64,000 nt of DNA from Alloacidobacterium dinghuense (GTDB lineage Bacteria > Acidobacteriota > Terriglobia > Terriglobales > Acidobacteriaceae). A program made the translations under genes and the position numbers. How positions within the stretch are numbered: the first letter of the stretch is position 1; each line of letters starts with the position of its first letter. This document shows, one piece after another, positions 46,332 through 54,169 of the stretch. The DNA lies in NCBI RefSeq assembly GCF_014274465.1, contig NZ_CP060394.1, positions 5,704,001 through 5,768,000 of the forward strand, read 5' to 3'. Under the pieces are notes generated by a model. It made no database searches and was not told where the DNA came from. It saw nothing but the letters and a program-made list of their open reading frames with translations.

Positions 46332-48497
46332 CTAATTCCGCGCGGAGCGTTCCACGCGTACGGCGCATTGCTTGAAATTTGGCTCACGCGAGATGGGATC
46401 ATAGGCCCCAAGCGTGACCATGTTTGAGTTTGACTCGGCAAAGTGGAACGGCATAAAGACCTGGCCGGGGGCGACGATACCGGTGATTCGCAGCTCGACA
46501 TTCTTAACGCTGCTGCGACGCGAGAAGACGGTCACGCGATCGTGCGGTCTTAATTGAAGCTGCGCCGCATCCGCGGGATTCATCTCCAGCCACGCGTTCG
46601 GCACCATATTATGCAGGAGGGCAACCTGCGCAGTCTTGGTGCGTGTATGCCAGTGCTCGACAGTGCGGCCTGTGTTCAAAATGAACGGGTACTCGTCATT
46701 GGGCTGCTCGATGAACGGCTCGCAGGGAACGGAATGAAGGCGCGCTTTGCCATCAGGGTGCTGGAAGATTCCGTCCTGATAGAGACGCGAGCCGCCCCAC
46801 TGGACTCCGCCGCGTTCTTCGATCTCCTGCCATGAGAAATTGCTGTAGTCACAGAGCCGTCCGTGAGAGATACGCTGCCATTCCGTGTATGCGTCCTCGG
46901 GCATCGTCCAGCCCGGGTAGAGTTCGTCGCGCACGCCAAGCCGTCCTGCAAGATCCAGGAAGATATTGAAATCTGGACGCGCTTCACCGGGAGGTGCAAC
47001 GATACGGTTGACTTTGCTGACGCGGCGTTCTGAGTTGGTGAAGGTGCCCTCCTTTTCCCCCCAGATGGCTGCAGGGAGAACGAGGTCAGCAAATTCGCTG
47101 GTTGGCGTGGGATGAAATCCATCCTGCACGACAAGAAAATCAAGGCTGCGCAAGGCCTGTTCGAGCACCGAATGATTGGGAAACGATACAACGGGATTCG
47201 TCGCGATGATCCAGAGCGCTTTGATTTTGCCGGAGACCGCGGCTTCGATGATGTCGGGGTACGCCAGGCCGCGCGCGGTCGGGATGCGATCAACGCTAAT
47301 GTTCCATAGCTTTGCCAGATCTTCACGATCTTCAACTTTCTCGAATTTGCGATAGCCCGGCAGGCTGGAAGCGAAGCCGCTCTCTCGCGTGCCCATCGCA
47401 TTGCATTGGCCGGTAATGGAAAAGGGCGAGGCTCCGACGCGGCCAATGTTTCCGGTAATGAGGGCGAGATTATTGATGGCCGCGACGGTGACCGCTCCTT
47501 GCGTGGAGTGATTCACTCCCATTGTCCAGCCAATGAAAGCGGCTCTGGCGCGTCCGTAAAGCAGCGCAGTGCGAATGAGGGTTTCTTCACTTAGGCCAGT
47601 GATTGCGGCAACGCGTTCAGGAGTGTATTCGGAGATGTATGCGGCGAACTCTTCGTAGCCTACGGTGTGTTGCGCGATGTAATTTTCGTCGATAAGTCTT
47701 TCGCGGATCAAGATGTGGGCGATGCCGTTCAGCAGGGCGATATCACTGCGCGGCTTGATGGGCAGATGCAGATCCGCCATCATCGCGGTCTTGGTCACGC
47801 GCGGGTCAACAACGATGAGGGTTCGCTTCTTGTTGCGATCGAGGCGCTGGCAAAGGATAGGATGATTGTCCGCAATGTTGGCGCCGATCAGCAAAATCAC
47901 GTCGGCATGTTCGAGATCGGCATATGCGCCGGGAGGCCCATCGCTGCCGAAAGAAAGTTTGTAGCCACTTACGGCGCTTGCCATGCAGAGAGTTGTGTTT
48001 CCATCGTAGTTGCGTGTGCGGAAACCGAGCTGTACCAGCTTGCCCAGTGTGTAAAACTCTTCTGTCACAAGCTGTCCGGTGCTGATGACGCCCAGAGCAT
48101 CGCTTCCATGTTTTTCCTGCAAAGCACCGATCTTCTCAATCATGGTGTCGAGCGCTTCGTCCCAGGAGACAGCTGTCAGCGCGCGATTCTTGCGCAGAAG
48201 CGGCGTCCTAGCTCTCCCTGGAGCGGTGAGGATGTAGTGTTCGCTTAATCCCTTGGGGCACAGCTTGCCGGCATTTACCGGATGCTCTGGGTTTCCGCGC
48301 ACGGTGACGGCCTTGCGTCCTTTGACGCCGACGAGCATGCCGCAACCGACCGAGCAATAGCCGCAGGTGGTTTTTACCCACGTATCAGCGACGCGTGAAG
48401 CTGAGATGAGACCGACCTCCACGTCGTAGCCGTAGGAGTATTTGCCTCGGCGTATGTCGATGCCCAGGGCGCGGCGAATATGTGTGAGAGCTTTCAC
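46332..48497 (-). CDS. Molybdenum nitrate reductase catalytic subunit, Nas/NarB type
   Basis: A 721-residue molybdopterin oxidoreductase. The N-terminal 4Fe-4S site is Cys45, Cys48, Cys52 (TTCGYCSVGCG) and Cys80. Cys171 in NTTLCMASAV is the predicted molybdenum ligand, as in Nas/Nap enzymes. The C-terminal MGD-binding domain starts near residue 600 (GRTVEHWHTRTKT). There is no Tat signal, so the enzyme should be cytoplasmic and reduce nitrate to nitrite for assimilation. Its start overlaps the stop of the DmsBC-like gene by 4 bases, which implies the two products work together. Confidence 0.9.
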   Translation of the reverse strand: MKALTHIRRALGIDIRRGKYSYGYDVEVGLISASRVADTWVKTTCGYCSVGCGMLVGVKGRKAVTVRGNPEHPVNAGKLCPKGLSEHYILTAPGRARTPLLRKNRALTAVSWDEALDTMIEKIGALQEKHGSDALGVISTGQLVTEEFYTLGKLVQLGFRTRNYDGNTTLCMASAVSGYKLSFGSDGPPGAYADLEHADVILLIGANIADNHPILCQRLDRNKKRTLIVVDPRVTKTAMMADLHLPIKPRSDIALLNGIAHILIRERLIDENYIAQHTVGYEEFAAYISEYTPERVAAITGLSEETLIRTALLYGRARAAFIGWTMGVNHSTQGAVTVAAINNLALITGNIGRVGASPFSITGQCNAMGTRESGFASSLPGYRKFEKVEDREDLAKLWNISVDRIPTARGLAYPDIIEAAVSGKIKALWIIATNPVVSFPNHSVLEQALRSLDFLVVQDGFHPTPTSEFADLVLPAAIWGEKEGTFTNSERRVSKVNRIVAPPGEARPDFNIFLDLAGRLGVRDELYPGWTMPEDAYTEWQRISHGRLCDYSNFSWQEIEERGGVQWGGSRLYQDGIFQHPDGKARLHSVPCEPFIEQPNDEYPFILNTGRTVEHWHTRTKTAQVALLHNMVPNAWLEMNPADAAQLQLRPHDRVTVFSRRSSVKNVELRITGIVAPGQVFMPFHFAESNSNMVTLGAYDPISREPNFKQCAVRVERSARN

Positions 48498-50071
48498 ATC
48501 TCACCTCCTCGCACGAACGTCAATGCCATATTGAGCGGAACGACCGAGACAAAAAAGAGATAGCGCGCGAGCAATACGCCTCCGAAAGCTGCGCCACAAG
48601 CAAGGCCGTACTGGTTGTTGAAAGCGAAAACACTGGATACCGCGACGAGCGTGAGGGAGGTGATCAGAAGAGCGCGCAGTTTCGGCGTGCTAAGAAGCGA
48701 GGCTGTTGCACGCTTTTCAAAAAACTTTGTGCGATGAAGACGTAGCAGGCGAGTTCCCTGATTTGTCAGCCAAAAGGTGGCAGCGCATGCCGCAGGCCAT
48801 GCAGAGAAGTCTGCAGCTGCGTGTGAAAGAGGAAATTGTTGCAGCAGAGAAAGTGTTGCCATCCAGGATGGGACTCTGCTCAGCAAAGGCGCACATGTGG
48901 AACCAACAACTGCTGCGCTCAATAGAAAATCGAGTGGCGTATGCGCCATATTCCACGAGGGCCGCGCGGGAACAAGATAGATGAAGGCGCTGGCGAGAAC
49001 ACCCGCGATACCAAGGATTGCAGCAACCCATGCGACTGCATCGAGCGCAGCCGGGGATACCGGAAGCACCTTAAACACTCGCAGCCATGAGACCGCTGTG
49101 ATCGACGCGAGCGCTCCGAAGAAGAGGCCGAAGAGTAGCACTTCGCGGCTGAGCCACGAGCGCCGCCACATCTTAACCGCACGCCATGCGTAGGCAGGCC
49201 TTCCGAGGTGAAAGATAGAGATGTTGAGCGTGGAGGCTGTCGCGACGAGCAGCAGCGTGAGCACCAGAGCGCCGGCTGCGCGATTGGCGAGCGAAACGAT
49301 AAGCGACCCTGCGACTGCCTGAATGAGCGTCGTCATGAAGACGAGCGATAGATGGGCGTGCTCAGGACGAATGCGGTCCATGTCGACGCGTTCGAGCACA
49401 GCCACCGAGCTTTCCGGAAGGGTGATGCGTGTCGTGGAGATTGTTTGCCTCGCTGCAGGCATGCCGGGTGATTCGGCCATGGAGTAATCAGCGCGCCACG
49501 CATCGACATTGACGATCTCGATCGAAATAGCGCCGTCTGGGCAGGCATTGACGCAAGCTGGCTCACGGCCATCGCTGAGCCTGCCATGACACATGTCGCA
49601 CTTTCCTACGACACCGCGCTCCGGGTTGAATTGCGGCACGCTGTAGGGGCAGTTCCAGACGCAGTACTGGCAACCGATGCACGCGTCCGCGGAGTGCAGC
49701 ACAATTCCCGTGAGTGGATCTTTTGTGTATGCGTTGACTGGGCAGCCCCGCAGGCAATCCGGATCGAGACAATGGTTGCAGCCCATTGAGAGGTAGTGGC
49801 GGCGGGTGTCAGGGTAGATGCCGCCTTCGATTTCCCCAATACGTCGCCAATGAAGGTCTGCTGGGTTGCCATTCTGCTCATTGCATGCGACCTCGCAGGA
49901 ACGGCAGCCGATGCACTTCGTCATATCGAAGTGGAAGCGGTATTGTTCACCGCGCGCGAGCGGACGGTCCGGAATCAGCGCGGGGGCCGTCACTACCTCA
50001 TCGAGTGGAGCGACGGTGACTCGCACGAGGCCATCGCCGACACCTATGCGCTCATGTAGCGGTAATGACAC
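48494..50071 (-). CDS. Fused DmsB-like ferredoxin and DmsC-like membrane anchor subunit
   Basis: A 525-residue two-part protein. Residues 45-190 hold four 4Fe-4S sites (CIGCRSCEVAC, CNHCLDPDCLRGCP, CIGCQYCVWNCP, CDMC with CVNACP). Residues 240-520 have about eight membrane helices as in DmsC/NrfD-type quinol-oxidising anchors. In E. coli DmsB and DmsC are separate chains. Placed between diflavin reductase and nitrate reductase genes, it probably feeds quinol electrons to the nitrate reductase on the cytoplasmic side. No signal peptide was seen. Confidence 0.88.
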   Translation of the reverse strand: MSLPLHERIGVGDGLVRVTVAPLDEVVTAPALIPDRPLARGEQYRFHFDMTKCIGCRSCEVACNEQNGNPADLHWRRIGEIEGGIYPDTRRHYLSMGCNHCLDPDCLRGCPVNAYTKDPLTGIVLHSADACIGCQYCVWNCPYSVPQFNPERGVVGKCDMCHGRLSDGREPACVNACPDGAISIEIVNVDAWRADYSMAESPGMPAARQTISTTRITLPESSVAVLERVDMDRIRPEHAHLSLVFMTTLIQAVAGSLIVSLANRAAGALVLTLLLVATASTLNISIFHLGRPAYAWRAVKMWRRSWLSREVLLFGLFFGALASITAVSWLRVFKVLPVSPAALDAVAWVAAILGIAGVLASAFIYLVPARPSWNMAHTPLDFLLSAAVVGSTCAPLLSRVPSWMATLSLLQQFPLSHAAADFSAWPAACAATFWLTNQGTRLLRLHRTKFFEKRATASLLSTPKLRALLITSLTLVAVSSVFAFNNQYGLACGAAFGGVLLARYLFFVSVVPLNMALTFVRGGEM

Positions 50072-50109
50072 TCCAGGCTTCCTCTCAGTTCAGCAATTCA
50101 AATGTGTGA

Positions 50110-51933
50110 TCAATAAACGTCACGGTGATAGCGATGTTCGTCCTTCAAGTTGCGGACGTATTCCTTAGCGCTTTCATGACTCATGCCACCCTGCTTCTCG
50201 ATAATCGCGTGCAGCGTGGTGTCCACGTCTTTCGCCATGCGCGATGCGTCGCCGCAAACATAAATGCCTGCGCCATCCTGCAGCCATGCCCAGAACTGCG
50301 GGGCTTGTTCGAGCATTCTGTCCTGTACATAGACTTTGTGCTGCTGGTCTCGAGAGAATGCCGTGTCGAGACGTGTGAGGTGGCCGTCGGCAAGCATGCC
50401 TTCGAGCTCGTCGCGATAAAGATAATCGTTCGCCGAATTGCGCTCGCCAAAGAAGAGCCAGTTACGCCCTTTGGCCCCTATGACGCGACGCTCATGCAGA
50501 AATGCACGGAAGGGAGCGATGCCAGTACCAGGACCGATCATGATCACTGGTGTATCGGGGTTTTGGGGAAGGCGAAATTTCTTGTTTGGCTGAATATAGA
50601 TCGGAACGCGTTCGCCCACGGGGACACGATCAGCAACCAATGTTGAACATACGCCGCCACGTTCGCGATTGAGCGAACGGTAGCGCACAACTGCGATGGT
50701 TGTATGAACTTCTCCCAGATGCGTCGAGGGGCTTGAAGAAATGGAGTAAAGCCTGGGCGTCAGCTTGGGCAGAATGGCGACAAGATCCGCCGCATCGTGA
50801 ATGACGCCGGGGCACTCTTCAAGAAGATCGACGAGACCGCGCTCATAAACATACTTCTCCAGATGCTCTTGCTGCTCCGTGGCGAGCAGGCTCAGGAGGG
50901 TTTTGCACCGGCCGGTAGTGGCGTAGCGCTCGATCATCTTCCGGCTGAGTTTGGTAACGACGAGATGATGACGAAGTGCCACCTTGAGAGGAAGCGTCCC
51001 TGCTTTCGGAATCTCTACCGGCTCCTCGCCACTGAAATGAAGCGCGCGCAGAATGTCTTCGACCAACGCTGGATCATTATGCGGGATAATGCCGCAAGCA
51101 TCTCCTGCATCGTACCTAATACCGGAGTCCGCAATTGACCATGTTAGGTGCAATGTCGACTTGCTCGATCCGTTCCGCGTAAGCGAGCGTTTTTCAACCA
51201 GCGTCGAAAAGAATGGATTGTCGCGTGAAGGGGATGCGGAGGCAGTTGGAGTCGGGGTGGCAGCTGGTGCTGTGACTTCAGCGGGAGCACGAGTCGAAGC
51301 TGAAGCTACCTGATCGAGATTCAGAGCAGGCACATTGCTCTCAGTCACAGGCGCTGCCGCGATAGCCTCGAAGCGCTTGAATAACTCTTGCCTCCAACGC
51401 GCAAAAGGCGCATCGATGTCGACATCGCACTCAACTCTCTCGCAGATGCGATTCGCGCCGAGCGTGGCGAGTTTGTTGTCGAGGTCGATGCCGAACTTGC
51501 AGAAAGTCTCGTAGTGCCTGTCGCCGAGTGCGAAGACTGCGTACTGGAGATTTTCATAGCGAGGGAAATGTTCGACGCAAACTTGCTCATAAAAAGGTTG
51601 CACTGCGTCGGGAGCGTCTCCCTGGCCGTAGGTGCTCACGATGAAGATCGCGTATCTCTCGTCGGCGAGAGCAGCAGATGTATAGGCTTCGAGCGAAATG
51701 GCGGAAGCGCTGTACCCCTTGAGCTTGAGCTCTTTTGTCAGCTTGCGCGCCAGGCCTTCTGCGGTTCCAGTCTGTGAAGCGTAGAAGACGGCAATCTTCA
51801 GCGGCTCGGCCTTTACGGCAACAGCAGGAGCAGGGGCGCTCGAGAAAACGCCGGCAAGGAAGCCGTTCAGCCATGCACGCTGTTCTTTTGAGAACGGGGC
51901 ATCATTTGGTACAAATGGGACTATCTGCGGCAT
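50110..51933 (-). CDS. CysJ-like NADPH diflavin reductase
   Basis: A 607-residue flavoprotein with a flavodoxin FMN domain (IAVFYASQTGTAEGLARKLT, about residues 45-190) and a ferredoxin-NADP reductase-like half (LYSISSSPSTHLGEVHTTIA for FAD, VIMIGPGTGIAPFRAFLHER and YVCGDASRMAKDVDTTL for NADPH), ending in HRYHRDVY as CysJ does. The ATG at MPQIVPF is used; the upstream TTG would overlap the nirA end. It lies 5 bases after nirA, so it most likely supplies electrons to that siroheme enzyme. Residues 13-29 resemble the nirA N-terminus. Confidence 0.9.
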   Translation of the reverse strand: MPQIVPFVPNDAPFSKEQRAWLNGFLAGVFSSAPAPAVAVKAEPLKIAVFYASQTGTAEGLARKLTKELKLKGYSASAISLEAYTSAALADERYAIFIVSTYGQGDAPDAVQPFYEQVCVEHFPRYENLQYAVFALGDRHYETFCKFGIDLDNKLATLGANRICERVECDVDIDAPFARWRQELFKRFEAIAAAPVTESNVPALNLDQVASASTRAPAEVTAPAATPTPTASASPSRDNPFFSTLVEKRSLTRNGSSKSTLHLTWSIADSGIRYDAGDACGIIPHNDPALVEDILRALHFSGEEPVEIPKAGTLPLKVALRHHLVVTKLSRKMIERYATTGRCKTLLSLLATEQQEHLEKYVYERGLVDLLEECPGVIHDAADLVAILPKLTPRLYSISSSPSTHLGEVHTTIAVVRYRSLNRERGGVCSTLVADRVPVGERVPIYIQPNKKFRLPQNPDTPVIMIGPGTGIAPFRAFLHERRVIGAKGRNWLFFGERNSANDYLYRDELEGMLADGHLTRLDTAFSRDQQHKVYVQDRMLEQAPQFWAWLQDGAGIYVCGDASRMAKDVDTTLHAIIEKQGGMSHESAKEYVRNLKDEHRYHRDVY

Positions 51934-51938
51934 TCCTG

Positions 51939-53717
51939 CTAACTCACTTTCTCTTCGCAAAATGACTTAAGGGACGCGATGTCATGTCGGCGGCTGAAGG
52001 ATAGAAATGACTCCTCGGGCGCACGGAGGCTCAAATAGGCGGTGAAGAGCCGCTCTATGACCGGAGTCAGATCGGTAAACTTGATGGCGGAGATCAATTC
52101 GCGGGCCAGCCCTTGATCCTTGTCTGAACCGCCGCCAATGACGACCTGATATCCTTCCTCGCCTTCTACTTTTGTGCCCAGCAAGCCTATGTCGCCGATG
52201 TAATGTTGTGCGCAGGAGTGTGGGCACCCTGTGACGTGCAGATTAACTGGCTGAACGATGGGGAAGCGCTCATCGAGCGTCATAGCCAGTTCAATGGCAT
52301 GCTTCTTGGTATCAGTGGCGGAGTAGCGGCAACCTTTGTTGCCTGTGCAGGCAACAGTGCCGGACGTGACTGTACCGGGAGTGATTTTCAGCCCGACGGC
52401 AAGAAGCGATTCTGTGGCTGCTTCGAGGTTTTGCGTAGGCACGTTGGGAATGATGAGGTTCTGCCAGACGGTAAGACGCATTTCGCCTGTACCAAAACGC
52501 TCGGCTATGTCGGCAAGCGCGATCATTTGGCTCACTGGCAGACGGCCAACGGGTACGGCCACTCCAATGTAGTGCAGACCTGGCTGCCGCTGCGGATGGA
52601 TGCCTATGTGTCCGGAGCGGTTTATCGGCTTGCGCGGCTCGCATTTTTCCGCGGAGAAGTGGAGCAGAGGAAACGCAAGCCGCTTTTCTGTTTCTTCCAC
52701 AAACTTTGCGATGCCCCAGCGATCTATGAGATATTTCAGGCGCGCTTTCTTGCGGTCGGTGCGATCTCCATTCTCGGAGAAGACGCGAGTCATCGCGGCG
52801 GCCACTGCGACAGTCTGGCTCGGGTCGAGCAGAAGGCCGCAGTCTGCGGCGAACTGCCCGTGTCCGGTAATGCCGCGGAGCAGCACGCGAAAATAAACGC
52901 CCCCGGGGATGTCGTGTTCTTCGCCAACCCTCACGGGAACAAAGCCGATGTCGTTCGTGTCGGCAAGCGTACTGATCGAGCCGCCGTTGTCGAATGCGAT
53001 GTTGAATTTGCGCGGGAGGCCGTACAGATCGCATGAATTGAGGATGTAGTAGTGCATCCCCTCTGCGAGCGGTGTTACGTCATAGAGTTCCTCGGGATCG
53101 ATTCCGGTAATCGGCGATGCAGTGATGTTGCGGATGTTGTCCGCGCCTGCGCCGCGCGAGGTCATGCCGATAAAGTCGAGCTTTGTAAGAACGCGAACGA
53201 TGTCTTTTGGCTGAAGCTCACGAATTTGCAGATTGCCGCGTGTCGTAATATCGGCGCGGCCCGATCCCCAGTCGGACGCCATCTGCGCAAGGCCGCGCAT
53301 CTGGTGCGCCGTGAGAATGCACCCGGGCACGCGCAGCCTGAGCATGAACGAATCCTGCGCCGGAGCAACATAAAAGAGTCCATGAAATTTGAATCGGAAA
53401 ATGTCTTCGGCAACGGGCGCGCGGTTTTCATTTGCGTGCGCGAGGAGTTTGTCCCAGATAGCAAGCGGGTTCTCTTCGCGCTTCCAGCGCTCTTCCTTGC
53501 ACAAATCAGAGATCGGCGTTCCGAAGTATGTCTCCTCAGGTAGTTGCGCGGCCTGATTCGCAACTCCAGATACAGGGTCACTGGTAATCAATCCGGATGT
53601 GGTATCGCCAGCGAAAGGAACGCTGCCGCGCTGCGCGATACCAGCAAAGAATCCCTGCAGGTAGTGCTTCTGCTCCTCCGTGAAATCCACCGCGTTTGTG
53701 AATAGTTCTGCTGCCAT
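51939..53717 (-). CDS. nirA: Siroheme ferredoxin-type nitrite (or sulfite) reductase
   Basis: A 592-residue siroheme/4Fe-4S reductase. Cluster and siroheme ligands are Cys457, Cys463, Cys498 and Cys502 (ACTGNKGC and TGCPHSC); GLHYIGVAVPVGRLP and MRLTVWQNLIIPNVP are typical of NirA. The ATG beginning MAAELFTNAV was chosen because GAAGGA lies 9 bases upstream; the frame extends upstream without support. It catalyses six-electron reduction of nitrite to ammonium, or sulfite to sulfide. The nitrate genes that follow favour nitrite. First gene of the leftward cluster. Confidence 0.9.
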   Translation of the reverse strand: MAAELFTNAVDFTEEQKHYLQGFFAGIAQRGSVPFAGDTTSGLITSDPVSGVANQAAQLPEETYFGTPISDLCKEERWKREENPLAIWDKLLAHANENRAPVAEDIFRFKFHGLFYVAPAQDSFMLRLRVPGCILTAHQMRGLAQMASDWGSGRADITTRGNLQIRELQPKDIVRVLTKLDFIGMTSRGAGADNIRNITASPITGIDPEELYDVTPLAEGMHYYILNSCDLYGLPRKFNIAFDNGGSISTLADTNDIGFVPVRVGEEHDIPGGVYFRVLLRGITGHGQFAADCGLLLDPSQTVAVAAAMTRVFSENGDRTDRKKARLKYLIDRWGIAKFVEETEKRLAFPLLHFSAEKCEPRKPINRSGHIGIHPQRQPGLHYIGVAVPVGRLPVSQMIALADIAERFGTGEMRLTVWQNLIIPNVPTQNLEAATESLLAVGLKITPGTVTSGTVACTGNKGCRYSATDTKKHAIELAMTLDERFPIVQPVNLHVTGCPHSCAQHYIGDIGLLGTKVEGEEGYQVVIGGGSDKDQGLARELISAIKFTDLTPVIERLFTAYLSLRAPEESFLSFSRRHDIASLKSFCEEKVS

Positions 53718-53944
53718 GACAGAAGATCCTTCGTATGTCGTTGCTTCGCTCGCGAAATTGCGATTGTTGCGTGCAGATGCGTGACTGCGATCAAACACCG
53801 CAGACTGCGGCGGATGCAAAGCTCTTCGCGGAGCGTGACGATTGTTAGGAGTTTTCTGCCATGACACGGCGTGGTGTCATGATTGCTGGCTGCGAGGTCC
53901 GCTTCCAGTTGAAGCGATAGTACCTTGGATCGACTCACTATCGC
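53718..53944 (-). promoter_or_regulatory. Structured leader region before nirA
   Basis: In the nirA direction five inverted repeats occur: GCGATAGT/ACTATCGC with a 15-base loop (53944-53914); CGCTTC/GAAGCG with a 5-base loop (53916-53900), overlapping the first by 3 bases so only one can form fully; ATGACAC/GTGTCAT with 6-base loop CACGCC (53880-53861); GCTC/GAGC with 6-base loop CGCGAA (53834-53821); CCGCA/TGCGG with 3-base loop (53810-53798). A small GAAG-GAT-CTTC hairpin covers the ribosome site. No U-run terminator is seen. ANTAR-RNA control is plausible because an ANTAR gene is divergent. Confidence 0.45.
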
Positions 53945-53991
53945 AACGTGGAAATGCGTTATGAGCGCAATTTTTCGCTTGCAGACAGGGA

Positions 53992-54014
53992 TTGTTTATC
54001 GCATGTATAAACAA
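53992..54014. promoter_or_regulatory. Inverted repeat in the nirA-hemD-ANTAR divergent promoter
   Basis: TTGTTTAT and ATAAACAA, a perfect 8-bp inverted repeat with a 7-base spacer, in the AT-rich centre between the divergent genes. A candidate operator for an unknown regulator; no known consensus was matched. Confidence 0.4.
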
Positions 54015-54169
54015 AATCAATTGCGACACTCCACCGATTATTTCGTGCAAAGATATTAATTGAAAGCCCAAACAGGCGGCGCAGACAGCTGTAGTGCGTG
54101 TTTCGCGACATGCAAATATCTTGCGAGAGAGTCGCGCTCCAAAAGCAAAGCCCGTTATGGAGGATTGCG

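Noticed and set aside
51939-53867. 50-codon N-terminal extension of nirA
   Set aside because: No ribosome site for the upstream start, and the extension lies over the leader hairpins; the ATG at 53717 has a good site.
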